Shown here one piece after another: positions 61,304-64,000 of a stretch of DNA of 64,000 nt; the stretch's first letter is position 1, and each line of letters begins with the position of its first letter. Below the pieces are notes generated by a model. The model was not told where the DNA came from. It searched no databases and worked only from the letters and a program-made list of their open reading frames with translations. Both the position numbers and the translations under genes were made by a program. The stretch comes from Rhizobium sp. BK399. GTDB lineage: Bacteria; Pseudomonadota; Alphaproteobacteria; Rhizobiales; Rhizobiaceae. Where the stretch lies: the NCBI RefSeq assembly GCF_014194695.1, contig NZ_JACIAH010000007.1, positions 186,001-250,000 on the forward strand, written 5' to 3'.

Positions 61304-61330
61304 AAAAGGCGACCTTCGGGTCGCCTTTTT
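61304..61330 (+). terminator. intrinsic terminator of rplS
   Basis: AAAAGGCGACC-TTCG-GGTCGCCTTTTT is a perfect stem with a stable TTCG loop and a T-run. Confidence 0.95.
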
Positions 61331-61466
61331 TATTGCGTGCGATGATACGCAGACAGTTCCCCCAAGGACCATTGTCCGGAATTGCGAACAACCCGTGCGG
61401 AAAGCATGGCGTTATCAGCAGACCGAACCTGCCCTATGTCTACCCCGTCTTTAAACGGAGTAGATC

Positions 61467-62345
61467 ATGTCCAATCTCGAAAAATCGGGCACATTCACAC
61501 TCGGCGACCGTGCGGTGACGCGGCTCGGTTATGGTGCCATGCAACTGGCCGGCAAGGGCGTCTTCGGCCCACCGAAAGACCGCGGCGAAGCCATAGCCGT
61601 TCTGCGTGAAGCCATCGAAAGCGGCGTCAACCACATCGACACCAGCGACTTCTATGGCCCGCACGTCACCAATCAGATCATCAGGGAAGCGCTGCATCCT
61701 TACAGCGACAGTCTCGTGATCGTCACCAAGATCGGAGCGACACGCGGCCCGGATGCATCCTGGAACCCGGCCTTCTCTCGGGAAGCGTTAACGAAGGCGA
61801 TCCACGACAACCTGACGAACCTCGGCCTCGATGTGATCGAGGTGGTCAATCTGCGCGCCATGTTTGATGTTCACGGCCCCGCGGAAGGATCTTTGGAGGA
61901 GCCTCTCACGGTCCTCGCCGACCTTCAGCGCCAGGGCCTTGTCAAACACATCGGACTCTCCAGCGTCACCGCCAAGCAAATTGCCGACGGCCGAAAGATC
62001 ACCGAGATCGTTTGTGTCCAGAATCAATACAATCTTGCGCATCGGGAGGACGATGCGCTGATCGACCAGCTTGCCGTGGAGCAGACAGCCTATGTTCCGT
62101 TCTTTCCGCTCGGCGGCTTCTCGCCGCTGCAATCCTCCACGCTTTCGGACGTCGCCGAGGATCTGGGCGCAACGCCGATGCAGGTTGCGCTAGCCTGGCT
62201 CCTGCAGCGCGCACCGAATATCCTGCTCATGCCTGGCACCTCGTCACGGGTCCACCTCAGGGAGAATCTCGCGGTCGCAGACATTGGCTTGCCCGCCGAT
62301 GCGATTGCGAAATTGAACGGCATCGCATCGGCAAAAGTGAGCTAG
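61467..62345 (+). CDS. aldo/keto reductase
   Basis: This 292-residue AKR-superfamily protein has a TIM barrel with HIDTSDFYGPH carrying the catalytic Asp and Tyr, the Lys in IVTKIGA, and the C-terminal cofactor segment LLMPGTSSRVHLREN. It is close to the YdbC/PdxI-like oxidoreductases, some of which reduce pyridoxal. NADPH is the likely cofactor. GGAG stands nine bases upstream. It is monocistronic, with a terminator after it. Confidence 0.9.
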   Translation: MSNLEKSGTFTLGDRAVTRLGYGAMQLAGKGVFGPPKDRGEAIAVLREAIESGVNHIDTSDFYGPHVTNQIIREALHPYSDSLVIVTKIGATRGPDASWNPAFSREALTKAIHDNLTNLGLDVIEVVNLRAMFDVHGPAEGSLEEPLTVLADLQRQGLVKHIGLSSVTAKQIADGRKITEIVCVQNQYNLAHREDDALIDQLAVEQTAYVPFFPLGGFSPLQSSTLSDVAEDLGATPMQVALAWLLQRAPNILLMPGTSSRVHLRENLAVADIGLPADAIAKLNGIASAKVS

Positions 62346-62430
62346 CTTTCGCGGCTGTGATGGAAGCGTTGCCATCTTGTTACTTGGCCGGTGATGCTCG
62401 CAATGCATCTCGCAAAAATCTTCGCAGGAA

Positions 62431-62454
62431 GAGGCGGTCTTTGGGGCCGCCTTT
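62431..62454 (+). terminator. terminator after the aldo/keto reductase gene
   Basis: AGGCGGTC/GGCCGCCT stem (one G-T pair), followed by TTTCTGTTTTT. It lies about 85 bases after the stop. Confidence 0.7.
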
Positions 62455-62546
62455 TCTGTTTTTGCACGGCGACATGCGGCAATTCTCTTGCTATCCGCTT
62501 CGCAACTATGACAGGTTTCGCGAGCTATATTTCGGGGAGATACCTA

Positions 62547-63344
62547 ATGCCGTTCCGCCGCGCCGTCCTTGCAGGACTGACCGCTCTCATCCTGTCGCCG
62601 CTCGCGACCTTTGCCGCCGATCTTCCCGACCTCAAGGGCAAGGCAGTCGTTGTCGTGACCGAAAACGCCTACCCGCCGCTGCAGTTCGTCGACCCGAAGT
62701 CCGGCAAGGCGATCGGCTGGGAATATGACGCGATGAACGAGATCGCAAAGCGGCTGAATTTCAAGGTCGAGTACCAGAACACCAGCTGGGACGCGATGAT
62801 CCAGGCCGTCTCCGACAACCAGTACAATATTGGCATGACCGGTATCACCATCAAGGACGACCGCAAGGCAAAGGTGGATTTCTCCGATCCCTACATGCGC
62901 TCGCAGCAGTTCATGCTGGTGCGCGGCGACGAAAACCGGTTCAACGACGCGAAGACCTTCGGCGCCTTCAATGAAGGCCTCGTTGGCGCGCAGCCCGGCA
63001 CCTCGCCCTTCTACACGGCCGTCTACGAGATCCTCGACGGCAACGAGCAGAATCCGCGCATCAAGCTTTTCGAGACTTTCGGCGCCACCGTTCAGGCCCT
63101 CAAGGCTGGAGACGTCGATGTCGTGCTCACCGATAGCGTCGCCGCCAAAGGCTATGTCGATGCCTCGAACGGTGGCCTGAAGGTCGTCGGCGGCCCGCTC
63201 GGCACCGAAGATTTCGGCTTCATCTTCCCGAAGGGCTCCGATCTCGTGGCACCCGTCAACGCGGCGATCGCCAGCCTCAAGGCGGACGGCACCTTCGACG
63301 CGCTGAACAAAAAGTGGTTCTTCGACTACAAGATGGGACAATGA
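62547..63344 (+). CDS. polar amino-acid ABC importer binding protein
   Basis: This 265-residue periplasmic type II binding protein has a signal peptide (about 1-23, ending TFAA). The family segments are [57 protein letters not shown] and the C-terminal [23 protein letters not shown]. It belongs to the SBP_bac_3 group for polar amino acids or opines. Which amino acid is unknown. The ATG at 62547 follows GGGGAGATACCTA. The permease begins 22 bases after its stop. Confidence 0.92.
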   Translation: MPFRRAVLAGLTALILSPLATFAADLPDLKGKAVVVVTENAYPPLQFVDPKSGKAIGWEYDAMNEIAKRLNFKVEYQNTSWDAMIQAVSDNQYNIGMTGITIKDDRKAKVDFSDPYMRSQQFMLVRGDENRFNDAKTFGAFNEGLVGAQPGTSPFYTAVYEILDGNEQNPRIKLFETFGATVQALKAGDVDVVLTDSVAAKGYVDASNGGLKVVGGPLGTEDFGFIFPKGSDLVAPVNAAIASLKADGTFDALNKKWFFDYKMGQ

Positions 63345-63366
63345 TCCTTTCTTCGGTTAACACGTA

Positions 63367-64000
63367 ATGGCTCCTCAGCCGGCCCCGGTTGGGCAGAGTA
63401 AGGGCGACTACCCCTGGTGGCTTGTCGCCCTCGTCGCGATCGGCATCGTCCTTGCCGTCGTCATCGTCACCAACGACATCTACGCGCAGGTCTTCCGCAC
63501 CGTCTTCAATGGCGTCGGCGTTACCATCTTCGTGACGCTGGTAGGGTTTGCGCTCGCGACCCTTCTTGGCCTTGGCATCGCGTTGCTCGGACTGTCCGAC
63601 AGTGTCGTGCTTCGCCAGATCTCCCGCTTCTATGTCGAAGTCATCCGCGGCGTGCCGATGCTGGTGCTGCTATTCTACGTCGCCTTCGTCGGCGCCCCCG
63701 GCATCGTCGCCGCCTACAACTTCCTGACCAGTCCACTGGTCCAGGCGGGCTTCAGCGAACCGGTGATGGTGCGCGACTTCTCGCTGATGTGGCGAGCGAT
63801 CATCGCGCTTATGATCGGCTACTCCTCCTTCATCGCCGAAGTCTTCCGCGCCGGCATCCAGTCAGTCGATCAGGGGCAGATCGAGGCCGCCAAGGCGCTC
63901 GGCCTCTCGCGCTATCACCGTTTCCGCTTCGTGGTCTTCCCGCAGGCCATCAAGGTGATCTTTCCGCCGCTATCGAACGACTTCGTGGCGATGGTCAAGG
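63367..64000 (+). CDS. polar amino-acid ABC importer permease (5' part)
   Basis: The reading frame from ATG 63367 stays open to the window end (211 codons). It encodes a HisM/GlnP-type permease: first hydrophobic segment at about 19-37, then GVGVTIFVTLVGFALATLLG, the conserved VEVIRGVPMLVLLF, and the EAA loop IEAAKALGLSRYHRFRFVVFPQAIK near 177-201. The gene continues beyond the window; an ATPase gene is expected next. Confidence 0.93.
   Translation, partial: MAPQPAPVGQSKGDYPWWLVALVAIGIVLAVVIVTNDIYAQVFRTVFNGVGVTIFVTLVGFALATLLGLGIALLGLSDSVVLRQISRFYVEVIRGVPMLVLLFYVAFVGAPGIVAAYNFLTSPLVQAGFSEPVMVRDFSLMWRAIIALMIGYSSFIAEVFRAGIQSVDQGQIEAAKALGLSRYHRFRFVVFPQAIKVIFPPLSNDFVAMVK

Noticed and set aside
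1..64000. tRNA, rRNA, CRISPR arrays, insertion sequences or prophage genes
   Set aside because: No cloverleaf-like sequence, repeat-spacer array, transposase or integrase product was recognised by reading; a tRNA or covariance-model scan was not possible.

Overview
The window is GC-rich, densely coded chromosomal DNA from an alphaproteobacterium of the Rhizobiales. It most resembles the Rhizobiaceae (Sinorhizobium/Ensifer or Rhizobium). The lineage call rests on a Mic60-like gene followed by hemY, DUF2794, DUF1223 and UPF0314 proteins, an IalB-family protein, an EF-G-like paralogue beside dapF, the acnA-ccmABCDG neighbourhood, CtrA-type sites and a ybhL-type leader. No rRNA, tRNA, insertion sequence, prophage or CRISPR array was seen. 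This is core chromosome with a few accessory genes.

Layout. 1-4440: end of a haem-biosynthesis-linked cluster (Mic60-like, hemY), then TerB-like, glutamine-amidotransferase and RidA-like proteins. 4447-6972: MFS exporter, YggT, DUF167, pyrophosphatase. 7071-9716: one long protein fusing an adenylation domain, a carrier domain and a membrane acyltransferase-3 domain. 9842-12368: GNAT and typA. 12494-17958: an operon-like block of ABC importer ATPase, binding protein and permease followed by a Tat-exported PhoD phosphatase, preceded by a Pho box. 18095-25893: M3 peptidase, a small unknown protein under a CtrA-type site, LysE and Bcr/CflA exporters, argG, an SDR and a second LysE. 25936-28684: ABC importer of the COG2984 type. 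28779-34207: rlmN, IalB, an orphan ECF sigma factor, DUF1232, pterin dehydratase, LMW phosphatase, thpR and an SGNH esterase. 34261-39487: LolD/FtsX-type ABC pair, Bax-inhibitor-like protein with its leader RNA, GNAT, DUF2794. 39852-46653: DUF1223, aconitase and the cytochrome c maturation operon ccmABCDG. 46654-53892: UPF0314, yciB, ftsY, mtaB, dapF, EF-G-like. 53893-61279: metallo-hydrolase, ffh, chorismate mutase, rpsP, rimM, trmD, an NCS1 transporter and rplS. 61467-64000: aldo/keto reductase and the start of a polar amino-acid ABC importer that runs off the window.

Working together. ftsY and ffh encode the two protein arms of co-translational targeting. rpsP, rimM, trmD, rplS, rlmN, mtaB and typA serve ribosome and tRNA maturation. 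ccmABCDG delivers haem and reductant for c-type cytochromes, and hemY supports haem supply. The PhoD and ABC block looks like a phosphate-starvation module for capturing phosphorylated organics. The most unusual items are the adenylation-carrier-acyltransferase fusion, the Pho-box operon whose leader hairpin abuts the first start codon, a perfect Pho box in front of DUF2794, two full CtrA-type sites, a strong terminator inside rpsP-rimM, and a tandem palindrome element at 39741-39816.
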